A stretch of DNA of 64,000 nt from JALZUV01 sp963837025 (GTDB taxonomy: Bacteria > Pseudomonadota > Alphaproteobacteria > Rickettsiales > JALZUV01), in the NCBI GenBank assembly GCA_963837025.1, contig CAWILT010000001.1:620001-684000 (forward strand). Reading direction: 5' to 3'. Below the pieces are notes generated by a model, which saw nothing but the letters and a program-made list of their open reading frames with translations, had not been told where the DNA came from and ran no database searches. Positions within the stretch are counted from its first letter, which is position 1; the number at the start of each line of letters is the position of its first letter. Shown here one piece after another: positions 16,908 to 25,062 of the stretch. Made by a program: the position numbers and the translations under genes.

Positions 16908-17542
16908 GGATATAGCGTTAAGGTTACGTCCTTCTCAAATAACACACGTGACGTGTCAGACTCAATTAAAAATTCGTAAGCTTTAATATTGCCAATTGGC
17001 CCTTGGCCTGAAATACCTTCTGTACCCTTGGCCATACCGCGTTTCATATCTACAAAAGCACTGGGGGTGCGCAATTCATATCCATTGCTGGCAATAACCT
17101 GTACATCTTGCATCAGTTGCAGCTTTTGATCTTGGATATCCAGCTCACCTTTTTGTGCCGACAATGCCAACCATAACCCGCTATTTAGAGTTACATCAGC
17201 GCTAATATGATTAAGCACTATTTGTGTTTCGCTTTGCTGTACTGCATCTTTTGCGCGAATCGTGTAAGGCTGGTCTGACCCATCCACACTTGTAAAACGC
17301 GGGTTGCGCATAATGGGCTTTTCAGCAAGCTGTGTAGGTTCAACTTGAGTAAGCGCAATACGCATACCATCCTCGTCTGGTGTCAATAAGGGCACTAAAA
17401 TAACCCACATAACAATAACCAATAGCGTGGCACCGATAGCCATTTTCCCCCAACTTGTCATACGAATGAACATGGGAATACGCTTGAGCTTCCGCTCAAT
17501 TTCATCAGGCTCTAAATGGCTAAAAAATGATGAATCGCTCAT
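16904..17542 (-). CDS. lptC: LPS export system protein LptC
   Basis: A 212-residue bitopic protein with one transmembrane helix (about 31-52, AIGATLLVIVMWVILVPLL) and a periplasmic jellyroll of the YrbK type, including PRFTSVDGSDQPYTIRAKDA and a repeated strand pattern. It receives LPS from LptB2FG and hands it to LptA. It begins three bases after kdsD and overlaps lptA by four, so kdsD-lptC-lptA-lptB-rpoN read as one operon. Confidence 0.88.
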   Translation of the reverse strand: MSDSSFFSHLEPDEIERKLKRIPMFIRMTSWGKMAIGATLLVIVMWVILVPLLTPDEDGMRIALTQVEPTQLAEKPIMRNPRFTSVDGSDQPYTIRAKDAVQQSETQIVLNHISADVTLNSGLWLALSAQKGELDIQDQKLQLMQDVQVIASNGYELRTPSAFVDMKRGMAKGTEGISGQGPIGNIKAYEFLIESDTSRVLFEKDVTLTLYP

Positions 17543-17545
17543 AAA

Positions 17546-18505
17546 TTAAGCAACACCTGCGCGCAAACAATCATGAATATGCAAAATACCTTCCGGCTTC
17601 TTATCCGCATCGCAAACAAATAACGTGGTAATTTTCCGCTCGTTCATAATATGCAACGCCTCACCCGCTAATGATTGGGCTTTAATATGTAATGGATTCG
17701 CCGTCATCACTTGTTTAGCTGATTTCTCCAGTAATTGGCTGCCCATATGGCGGCGCAAATCACCATCGGTAATAATCCCCAAAATACAACCTTTATCATC
17801 CAACACCCCCACACAGCCAAAACTTTTAGATGTAATAGCTAAAAGCACTTCCTGCATGGGCAAATCATGCGATACTAATGGCACTTCATCGCCAACATGC
17901 ATCAGGTCTTTAACCTTCACAAACCGTTGCCCCAGCTTGCCCCCCGGATGATAGGTTTGAAAATCTTCAGCTGTGAATCCTTTGCGCTCCAACAACGCCA
18001 TCGCAATCGCATCACCCAGCGCCATCATCATGGTTGTTGATGTGGTGGGCGCGCCTGTAGGTGACGCTTCGGGTGTTGCAGGCAACACGAGCGGCACATC
18101 CGCCGCCTCCACTAGCATGGAACTAGCGCGGCGCACCATCGCAATCATGGGAATTTTAAAGCGCGCGCCATAGGCTACCATATCGCGTAATTCTGATGTT
18201 TCGCCCGAATTTGAGAGTAACAGCATAGCATCATCGGGCGTAATCATGCCCAAATCGCCATGGCTGGCTTCCCCCGGATGCACAAAATAGGCCGGAGTAC
18301 CCGTGCTAGCCATCGTCGCCGCAATTTTACGCGCCACATGGCCCGATTTGCCCATACCGCTAATAATCAGCCGGCCTTTAATGCCTGCAATTACTTCCAC
18401 CGCTGCAGCAAAATGCTCATCCATTGCTGCCGAAAGCGCCTGCAATCCTTCAATTTCTACTGCAAGCAATTTGCGCCCAACGTCAATATCATTATGTTTT
18501 GTCAT
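17546..18505 (-). CDS. kdsD: D-arabinose 5-phosphate isomerase
   Basis: A 319-residue enzyme that makes arabinose 5-phosphate for KdsA. The N-terminal SIS domain (about 40-175) has IISGMGKSGHVARKIAATMASTGTPAYFVHPGEASHGDLGM and LLLSNSGETSEL; the C-terminal half has two CBS repeats (about 205-260 and 270-319), including GIITDGDLRRHM. Length and domain order are normal for KdsD/KpsF. It is the first gene of the LPS export operon and is divergent from the zincin-like pair. Confidence 0.96.
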   Translation of the reverse strand: MTKHNDIDVGRKLLAVEIEGLQALSAAMDEHFAAAVEVIAGIKGRLIISGMGKSGHVARKIAATMASTGTPAYFVHPGEASHGDLGMITPDDAMLLLSNSGETSELRDMVAYGARFKIPMIAMVRRASSMLVEAADVPLVLPATPEASPTGAPTTSTTMMMALGDAIAMALLERKGFTAEDFQTYHPGGKLGQRFVKVKDLMHVGDEVPLVSHDLPMQEVLLAITSKSFGCVGVLDDKGCILGIITDGDLRRHMGSQLLEKSAKQVMTANPLHIKAQSLAGEALHIMNERKITTLFVCDADKKPEGILHIHDCLRAGVA

Positions 18506-18584
18506 GCATTTAAACTAATGCCAATCAATGCATTTGTCAGCCTCAATTAACAGTTTCATCATAATTGCATGATAAGCTGCAAGC

Positions 18585-19804
18585 ATGAGCAACCTAAGGC
18601 CTTCCAAAATCTACCCCCATCAAAGCAAACTCGCCGATAAGTTCAGCGGCAATTGGCGAAATTATATTGATATAAGTCATTCATATAATGAGACCGAGCA
18701 AGCATTTTTTGCAACTTACCTCAGCAAATTTGTAAATGACTCACCAGAATTTTGTGATCTTCTGCGCCGTTCACAAACTCTCTACAATACGCATAATTTG
18801 AGTGGGGAAGCCAAACGCAATAGAAGGCTCCTAATCCGCCCTCCAATTGAATCAGACTATCATGATTTTGGCAGCAATATTTTCACCAGAGAAATCATAT
18901 TCGACTTGCAAAATAATGAGCAATCTTATTACTTGCTTGAAAATGGTGAAAAAAACCTCAACACATTTCAACGCAAAATTCTAGCGTTAGTCATGCAAAC
19001 AGTTGATCCTGAATATCTACGTCTTAAACTTCACAGCCATATATTCGCTCCGAGTTTCAAAAAATTGCTTTCAACGAAATTTCCTCCATAAGTCAGCACT
19101 TAACCGAAGAACAAATTCAGGAAGAAGTGAGAAAACAAGCAAGTAAGTACATGAGAGAAATGGAAAAATTAATCGTTAGCGATTATGTGTTAGAGCACAT
19201 TGACCATTCTCAAGAGCGAAATTACAATGAGCCGCGCAGAGAAGAAATTTCCAATGGTGGAAACAATGGGCCATTAATTGAAGAAGAAACTTTTTTTGAT
19301 AAATTAGAATCAAACTTGCTAGGTCAATGGGTCGCTAAATTATTTCCACTAAAAGATATTCCGCCACGCATGCCAGTCAATATGGTTACAGCTCATGGCG
19401 AAAATTTTACACCCTTAAATGTGATCACTCGTCTAGACCCTGAACGCGAGCGTCTTGCCCAATTCTTTAATGACTATATCGAAACACGCATTGCTAATAA
19501 AGAAGGTGGAATTTCAACACCCGTAGTTGATTATAATTGGCAACAAGCACAGTGGCTTTGGGATAAGAATAACGGTTTAGATTGCATGCATTTTTGCTGC
19601 ACCAATACCATTGAAGGCTTGAATGATGAAATTCCCACTGCGTTGCGCCAAGATTCTGAACATATTACACCGCTACGGCAGGCCTTTGAAAAAGCAGTGG
19701 GCTTCACCCCCAAAGAACCAGATATTTCAGCCGCAACTGCATTCGCTGAGAAACTAACTCAAGAGCGTCGTGAGCCGCCTAGCTCCGAAACACGTCCGCT
19801 CTAA
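18585..19804 (+). pseudogene. Frameshifted, motif-less copy of the zincin-like protein
   Basis: Two frames (18585-19091 and an open frame from 19028 to 19804) together match the whole neighbouring gene at 19856-21088. Shared blocks are IYPHQS.LAD.FSG.W near the start, LRRSQ.LY.TH, FQR...DPE, ERNYNEPRRE (ERHFGEPRRE in the other), DPERERLA and LNDEIPTAL. Reading -1 at the run of six A at 19059-19064 restores a colinear protein of about 406 residues against 410. At the zinc site the intact copy's HEFEH is replaced by ALVMQ, so the metal ligands are gone as well. No signal peptide. I call it a decayed tandem duplicate. A base-calling error at the A-run could explain the shift but not the lost motif. 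Confidence 0.8.
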
Positions 19805-19844
19805 ATCGCTAATTCCTGTTAATCATTCCGTCATAATTAGATGG

Positions 19845-19850
19845 TATATT
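19845..19850 (+). promoter_or_regulatory. Extended -10 box before the intact zincin-like gene
   Basis: TGGTATATT: a TATATT -10 with TG one base upstream, ending five bases before the ATG at 19856. There is no ribosome site between them, so a leaderless message is likely if this is the promoter. No -35 match is seen. Confidence 0.35.
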
Positions 19851-19855
19851 AGATT

Positions 19856-21088
19856 ATGGTCGCACGTAGACAATCTGAAATTTACCCTCATCAAAGCCCC
19901 TTGGCCGATGAGTTTTCAGGCGATTGGCATGATTATATCCAAATAAGCGATAAATTCACCAAAGCTGAAAAAGCATTTCTAGAAGAAAATATTACTTTCT
20001 CAATTAAAGAAATGCCCGAGTTGCGTGAGCATCTAAGGCGCTCGCAAAACCTTTATTGCACGCACTATTTAACCGGTAAACCTAAGGCAAACCAAAAAGT
20101 TTTATTAGAACCGCCAAGCTTGCATGAACTACCTCGAAACAGCGCAAATAATAGCCAACGCATTATTACGCTTGATTTGCATGATATGCTAAAAGGTTAC
20201 TACAAAGATTCTAAAACTAGAAAAAAGGTAAAGCATTCGTTTCAACGCATTTTATTGCACGAATTTGAACATATTAGCGATCCTGAAATCGTACGTAATG
20301 ATATTAATTATAATCGCATGATGAACGCATTTATAACTGCTGCTAAAGCCGACATTATCTCAAATAATACATCCTTAACTGGTGAGATGTTAAATAATGC
20401 TGAAAAAATTGCTTTATTCGAATATCAAAAGTTACAACATACAATTTTTGAAGAATATACCGTTCATCGTAATGATCATGCACATGAAAGACATTTTGGC
20501 GAACCTAGACGAGAGCAATATGAGAATGGACACGTTCATTTAAATCATGTTTTAAGCAATAGGCTACTACCTGAAGATATTATAAAATACACACAATCTT
20601 CAAAAAAAATCCATCAAATTCAGAGTTTATTGGGTATAAAACCTAAATTGCACAAACATACCCAAACAGATCATGATAAAAGCTTTATTGCCCTACCCGT
20701 AATTGATGTAATTGACCCTGAACGTGAACGTTTAGCGGTACTTTTCAACTCCTATATTGAATCGATTATTCAAATGCATAAATCTGATTTTGAGCAAACC
20801 AGAGAAAGTAACAAAACTTCAAAAAACCAGCAGTTTGATTTAGCCGAATACACCCAAAATTTTCATGACTTTCAACAATTTATGAGAGTAGAGATGTTGA
20901 ATGATGAAATTCCAACTGCTTTAAAACAAGATACTCCGGCCATTAATCGCATGCGCCAAATTTATGAGGAAGCTATTGATTATCACTCGCGAACAAATCA
21001 GTTGCCTGAATCTCAACTACAAAGCTTCGTCGCAAAACTCAACGAAGAGCGGGCGCAAAACCCCAATGCTCCGCAAACTCAGCGTTAA
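19856..21088 (+). CDS. Unrecognised zincin-like protein with HEFEH motif
   Basis: A 410-residue soluble protein that I do not recognise as a named family. It has no signal peptide or membrane segment. HEFEH (135-139) fits the HExxH zinc-metallopeptidase signature and lies in a helix-like FQRILLHEFEHISDPE. About 60 residues later comes EEYTVHRNDHAHERHFGEPRR (199-219), split here as EEYTVHRND and HAHERHFGEPRR; a Glu there could be the third zinc ligand, and the ERxxGEPRR form recalls effector-type M91-like peptidases. That link is inference. The C-terminus has DPERERLA (287-294) and LNDEIPTAL (348-356), both conserved in the decayed copy upstream. Its stop shares TTAA with the convergent RNase D-like gene. 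Confidence 0.7.
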   Translation: MVARRQSEIYPHQSPLADEFSGDWHDYIQISDKFTKAEKAFLEENITFSIKEMPELREHLRRSQNLYCTHYLTGKPKANQKVLLEPPSLHELPRNSANNSQRIITLDLHDMLKGYYKDSKTRKKVKHSFQRILLHEFEHISDPEIVRNDINYNRMMNAFITAAKADIISNNTSLTGEMLNNAEKIALFEYQKLQHTIFEEYTVHRNDHAHERHFGEPRREQYENGHVHLNHVLSNRLLPEDIIKYTQSSKKIHQIQSLLGIKPKLHKHTQTDHDKSFIALPVIDVIDPERERLAVLFNSYIESIIQMHKSDFEQTRESNKTSKNQQFDLAEYTQNFHDFQQFMRVEMLNDEIPTALKQDTPAINRMRQIYEEAIDYHSRTNQLPESQLQSFVAKLNEERAQNPNAPQTQR

Positions 21089-21696
21089 TGCGCGAAAATA
21101 TCCATATCTTGCCAGCCACCTAAATCGAGCATCGCGCGGGCTGGCAAAAATCCCATGGCGGCATCGGCTAGCTCTTTACGGCCTTCACGGATGAGCATAG
21201 CATTTAACTTCTCACGTAAATTGTGAAGGTGTCGCACATCGGTGGCGGCATATTCTTGCTGCGCTGGCGTTAATTCGAGCGAGCCCCAATCGGATGATTG
21301 CTGATATTTAGATACATCAACATCTAAAAGCTCGCGACAAATTTCTTTATAGCCATGGCGGTCAGTATAGGTGCGCGCCAATTTGGAAGCAATTTTAGTG
21401 CAATAAATTGGCTGCACCAACACATTTAAATACGCACGAATAATGGCCACATCAAATCGTGCAAAGTGGAATAGTTTTACGCGGTTTGGGTCAGCCAGCA
21501 ACGCTTTTAAATTAGGCGCATCATATTTGCCGCGTTCAAATGTCACCAAATGCTCATCGCCCTTACCATCAGAAAGCTGAATCACACACAGCCTATCGCG
21601 GTTATTGAGCAACCCCATAGCTTCGGTATCAATGGCGATATCCCCATCAAAGGTTAAATCGGCGGGAATATCTCCCTTATAAAGATGAACGGCGAT
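21085..21696 (-). CDS. RNase D-like 3'-5' exonuclease with apparent ATC start
   Basis: A DEDDy-type exonuclease of about 203 residues, the short alphaproteobacterial RNase D-like form without HRDC domains. Exo I is IDTEAMGLL, Exo II is FHFARFDV and Exo III is YAATDVRHL. The first ordinary start codon (ATG 21618) lies after the catalytic DTE, so the true start must be upstream. Between the upstream in-frame TGA (21723 to 21721) and that ATG there is no ATG, GTG, TTG or CTG. Homology begins at the codons for I-A-V-H-L-Y-K-G-D, and AAGGAG sits seven bases before the ATC at 21696, so I start there. An indel at the start codon is the alternative. Confidence 0.8.
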   Translation of the reverse strand: MAVHLYKGDIPADLTFDGDIAIDTEAMGLLNNRDRLCVIQLSDGKGDEHLVTFERGKYDAPNLKALLADPNRVKLFHFARFDVAIIRAYLNVLVQPIYCTKIASKLARTYTDRHGYKEICRELLDVDVSKYQQSSDWGSLELTPAQQEYAATDVRHLHNLREKLNAMLIREGRKELADAAMGFLPARAMLDLGGWQDMDIFAH

Positions 21697-21743
21697 AACA
21701 TCACTCCTTGGCTTACATTTTCAAACAGTGTAATACAGCCAAC

Positions 21744-22769
21744 ATGGATAATAAACTACAATCTGTGACTTTACCCCTAGCAGGCTCTATGAAATTAAAC
21801 ACACTACGCCATGATTGGCAACGCGATGAAATTACCGCTCTATTAGAGATGCCCTTAATGGATTTATTGCATCAGGCCGCCACCATCCACCGCGAGAATT
21901 TTAATGCGAATGAGGTGCAAATTAGCACGTTATTATCTATCAAAACTGGCGGCTGCCCTGAAGATTGCAGCTATTGCCCACAAAGCGCGCATTTTCAAAC
22001 CGAAGTTGATGCCAGCAAGCTCATGCAGCCCGAAGCTATTTTAGCTGAGGCAAAAAAAGCCAAAGCCGCAGGCGCATCGCGCTTTTGTATGGGTGCTGCA
22101 TGGCGCGAGCTAAAAGACCGCGATGTGCCAAAAATTGAAGAAACCATCCGCCTCGTTAAAGCCCAAGGCTTAGAAACCTGCATGACCTTAGGCATGTTAA
22201 AAGGTGAACAAGCGGCCAAACTTAAAGCGGCCGGCCTTGACTATTACAACCACAACCTTGATACCGCGCCGGAGCTTTATGGCGAGATCATCACCACCCG
22301 CACCTATCAAGATCGTAAAGACACCCTCGCCCATGTGCGCGAATCGGGCATGAAAACCTGTTGCGGTGGTATTGTAGGCATGGGCGAAAGCCGCGATGGG
22401 CGCGCAGGCTTGCTGCAAGAATTGGCCAATCTACCCCAACACCCTGAATCGGTGCCTATCAATATGCTGGTGCAGGTTGAAGGCACGCCCATGGCCAATG
22501 AAACCGCGCTTGAACCACTTGAATTTATTCGCACTATTGCCGTTGCCCGTATCATTATGCCGCAATCTTTTGTGCGCCTTTCCGCAGGCCGCGAAGAAAT
22601 GTCAGAAGAACTACAAGCCATGTGTTTTTACGCCGGTGCTAACTCCATCTTTTATGGTGAAAAATTACTCACCACTGCCAACCCGCGTGAGAATGAAGAT
22701 ATGGCGCTTTTTGCCAAACTCGGCATTTCGCCATTAGAACTTCAGTCGCAAGCGCAATGTGCAAGCTAA
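21744..22769 (+). CDS. bioB: Biotin synthase
   Basis: A 341-residue radical-SAM enzyme that inserts sulfur into dethiobiotin. The SAM cluster motif is C71-PED-C75-SY-C78; YNHNLDT, the second-cluster Cys in CCGGIVGMGE and NMLVQVEGTP are also seen. The ATG at 21744 is used; an in-frame ATG at 21789 (MKLNTLRHDW) is also possible and closer to where homology begins, with AGG upstream. It stands alone on the plus strand, separated from bioA by a minus-strand phosphoesterase; bioF, bioD and bioC are not in the window. Confidence 0.96.
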   Translation: MDNKLQSVTLPLAGSMKLNTLRHDWQRDEITALLEMPLMDLLHQAATIHRENFNANEVQISTLLSIKTGGCPEDCSYCPQSAHFQTEVDASKLMQPEAILAEAKKAKAAGASRFCMGAAWRELKDRDVPKIEETIRLVKAQGLETCMTLGMLKGEQAAKLKAAGLDYYNHNLDTAPELYGEIITTRTYQDRKDTLAHVRESGMKTCCGGIVGMGESRDGRAGLLQELANLPQHPESVPINMLVQVEGTPMANETALEPLEFIRTIAVARIIMPQSFVRLSAGREEMSEELQAMCFYAGANSIFYGEKLLTTANPRENEDMALFAKLGISPLELQSQAQCAS

Positions 22770-22773
22770 TATT

Positions 22774-23712
22774 TTAGCGCGAATAGCCGTTGCTGGAGCT
22801 TACTTGATAACCCCGCCCAAGCGCTAAACTTTGAAAATCGCGGCATTTACCCTGCTCATCAATCTTAAAATGATAGGCCGGCCCTTGACTAAATAAGGTG
22901 GATGGACCGGTGAAAATAAAGCGAACATTTTCATGCTCTAATACAGGCGCACCCGCCGGATGATAGTGCCCTAGAACAATATTTTCCACTCCATCTAGCA
23001 ATTCTGGCTGCTGTGTGGCAATCGTATTATAAATGGCTTCAGTCACTTTATTAAGCGGCATGGTGCGCGAAGAGATTGTTGTATCAAACATATTTTTCAC
23101 GTGTGTAATGTGGCTGCCTACACGGGCGCCAAACCCTTGCTTTGATACAATATTTTTCCACCGTGAGTCTTTTATGCTAATTTCATTTGGAAAATCAGAT
23201 GTTAAACGAGCCACATCATCACGGCGCATCGCACCCATTTTAGTTTCAATATTGCCACTAAAAGCGGCCTTTAACATTTCGCGCTTAGATTTATAAGGAT
23301 AATCGGTTTGCAAATCGCCATGCAAATGCACCGTATTTTGCGTTTTGTAATGGGATTCATGATAATCAAAATGTGGCGCAAATCGTTCAACTCGCTCCTC
23401 AAGCTTCACCACCATTTCATTAAAATTATCGTGGTTGCCAAAAATATAATGCAATTTAACATGTGGATTGGCCGCTATAGCACTTTCAATAAATCCATCT
23501 AACTTTGTGAGCGAATCATTCATTTGTTTAATGATCGTTTGCCTACAGCCTTTTAAATCATGCACCTCAACAATATCACCGTTTAAAAATATTTCATCAG
23601 GTTGGTGTTTTTGCACATAATCAGTCAACTGCTTAAGGTGTCTATGCCCCACTGATCCAGCTTGCCCTAAATGCAAATCAGAGATGCTTAAACCTGTTTT
23701 TTGTCGTTCCAC
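22774..23712 (-). CDS. Calcineurin-like metallophosphoesterase
   Basis: A 312-residue enzyme with the five metal-site motifs of the family: SDLHLG (10-15), NGDIVE (44-49), GNHDNF (about 96), HGDLQTDY (about 154) and GHYHPAG (about 252). The arrangement is similar to LpxH/UDP-diacylglucosamine pyrophosphatase-like enzymes, but the substrate cannot be named. GTG at 23712 is the start, with AAGG a few bases upstream. It lies between bioB and bioA on the opposite strand, an unrelated insertion in what is often a biotin cluster. Confidence 0.85.
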   Translation of the reverse strand: MERQKTGLSISDLHLGQAGSVGHRHLKQLTDYVQKHQPDEIFLNGDIVEVHDLKGCRQTIIKQMNDSLTKLDGFIESAIAANPHVKLHYIFGNHDNFNEMVVKLEERVERFAPHFDYHESHYKTQNTVHLHGDLQTDYPYKSKREMLKAAFSGNIETKMGAMRRDDVARLTSDFPNEISIKDSRWKNIVSKQGFGARVGSHITHVKNMFDTTISSRTMPLNKVTEAIYNTIATQQPELLDGVENIVLGHYHPAGAPVLEHENVRFIFTGPSTLFSQGPAYHFKIDEQGKCRDFQSLALGRGYQVSSSNGYSR

Positions 23713-23778
23713 CTTTGCCTTCTATGCCTCATATCTTTTGATTTCCGTATTAATCTATCATAAGAGTGTTAAGCTTTT

Positions 23779-25062
23779 ATGAAACACAACCCACATTGGC
23801 AAACGCAAGGCGCGCAGCATATTTGGCTGCCTTACACGCAAATGCAAACTGCCGCCCCTGCATTGCCAGTGGTCGATGCGCAAGGCTGCACGTTAACGCT
23901 CGCCGATGGCCGAACATTGGTTGATGGTTTATCCAGTTGGTGGTGCATGGTGCATGGCTATAAACATCCGCATATGGTGCAAACCATGCAGCAGCAGCTT
24001 GCCACACTGCCCCATATTATGTTTGGCGGCATCGTGCATGAGCCTGCCTTCACCCTCGCCCAGCGCTTAGTTGAAATTACACCCAAAGGATTAGAGCGCG
24101 TATTCTTCTGCGATTCAGGCTCTATTGCGGTTGAAGTAGCCATGAAAATGGCCATCCAATATTGGCGCAATCACGATAAGCCTAATAAGGGGGCATTTGT
24201 TTGCTTCAACCATGGCTATCATGGCGATACATTAGGCGCCATGTCCGTGTCCGATGCCACGCAAAATTATCATCAGGCTTTTTCTCACGCTATCCAACAT
24301 CAATTCGCGGTGGATTTACCACGTGATGAATATCAACTCGCTGAGTTTGAAAGCATGCTAGCCGATAATCACAAACATATTGCTGGCTGCATTATTGAGC
24401 CATTAGTGCAAGGCGCAGGCGGTATGCGTTTCCACTCACCCGATTTACTGGCTGAAATCTACCGCATTTGCAAACGGCACGAAATTTTATTCATTGCCGA
24501 TGAAATTGCCGTTGGCTTTGGCCGCACCGGCTATCTTTTCGCATGTGAAGAAGCAGGCATCACACCCGATATTATGACGCTTGGCAAGGCACTTACCGGC
24601 GGCATGATATCCATGGCGGCTACACTCGCCACCGCGCATATATTTGACGCTTTTTTGGGCAATGATTTTGATAAAGCCTTTATGCATGGCCCCACTTATA
24701 TGGCAAACCCGCTGGCATGCAGCGCCGCTCATGCCTCGCTTGATTTATTTGCATCTGAGCCGCGCTTGGCGCAGGTAGAAGCAATTGAAATACAGCTCCG
24801 CCGCGAGCTTGCACCCTGCCGAACTGTCAAAGGTGTGGTTGATGTGCGCGTTAAAGGCGCTATCGGAGTAGTGCAGCTAGATGCCGCGCGAATTGATATT
24901 GCATGGCTACGCAAACGCTTGGTTGAACTTGGCGTTTGGGTGCGCCCCATTATTGATGTTATCTACATTATGCCGCCCTTTATTATTTCTGAATCCGAAC
25001 TCACACAACTTACATCTGCCATCGTGACAACAACAAAAGAATGGTCTAAAGAGGCGTTATGA
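23779..25062 (+). CDS. bioA: Adenosylmethionine-8-amino-7-oxononanoate aminotransferase
   Basis: A 427-residue class III PLP aminotransferase that uses SAM to convert KAPA to DAPA in biotin synthesis. BioA-specific residues are visible: IWLPYTQMQ at 15-23, LSSWWCMVHGY (51-61), FCDSGSIAVEVAMKMA, NHGYHGDTLGAMSV, IADEIAVGFGRTG and the PLP lysine K270 in MTLGKALTGG. The MHGPTYMANPLACSAAHASL segment supports BioA over other class III enzymes. The end overlaps the SLC13 permease start as ATGA, so the two are co-transcribed. Confidence 0.96.
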   Translation: MKHNPHWQTQGAQHIWLPYTQMQTAAPALPVVDAQGCTLTLADGRTLVDGLSSWWCMVHGYKHPHMVQTMQQQLATLPHIMFGGIVHEPAFTLAQRLVEITPKGLERVFFCDSGSIAVEVAMKMAIQYWRNHDKPNKGAFVCFNHGYHGDTLGAMSVSDATQNYHQAFSHAIQHQFAVDLPRDEYQLAEFESMLADNHKHIAGCIIEPLVQGAGGMRFHSPDLLAEIYRICKRHEILFIADEIAVGFGRTGYLFACEEAGITPDIMTLGKALTGGMISMAATLATAHIFDAFLGNDFDKAFMHGPTYMANPLACSAAHASLDLFASEPRLAQVEAIEIQLRRELAPCRTVKGVVDVRVKGAIGVVQLDAARIDIAWLRKRLVELGVWVRPIIDVIYIMPPFIISESELTQLTSAIVTTTKEWSKEAL

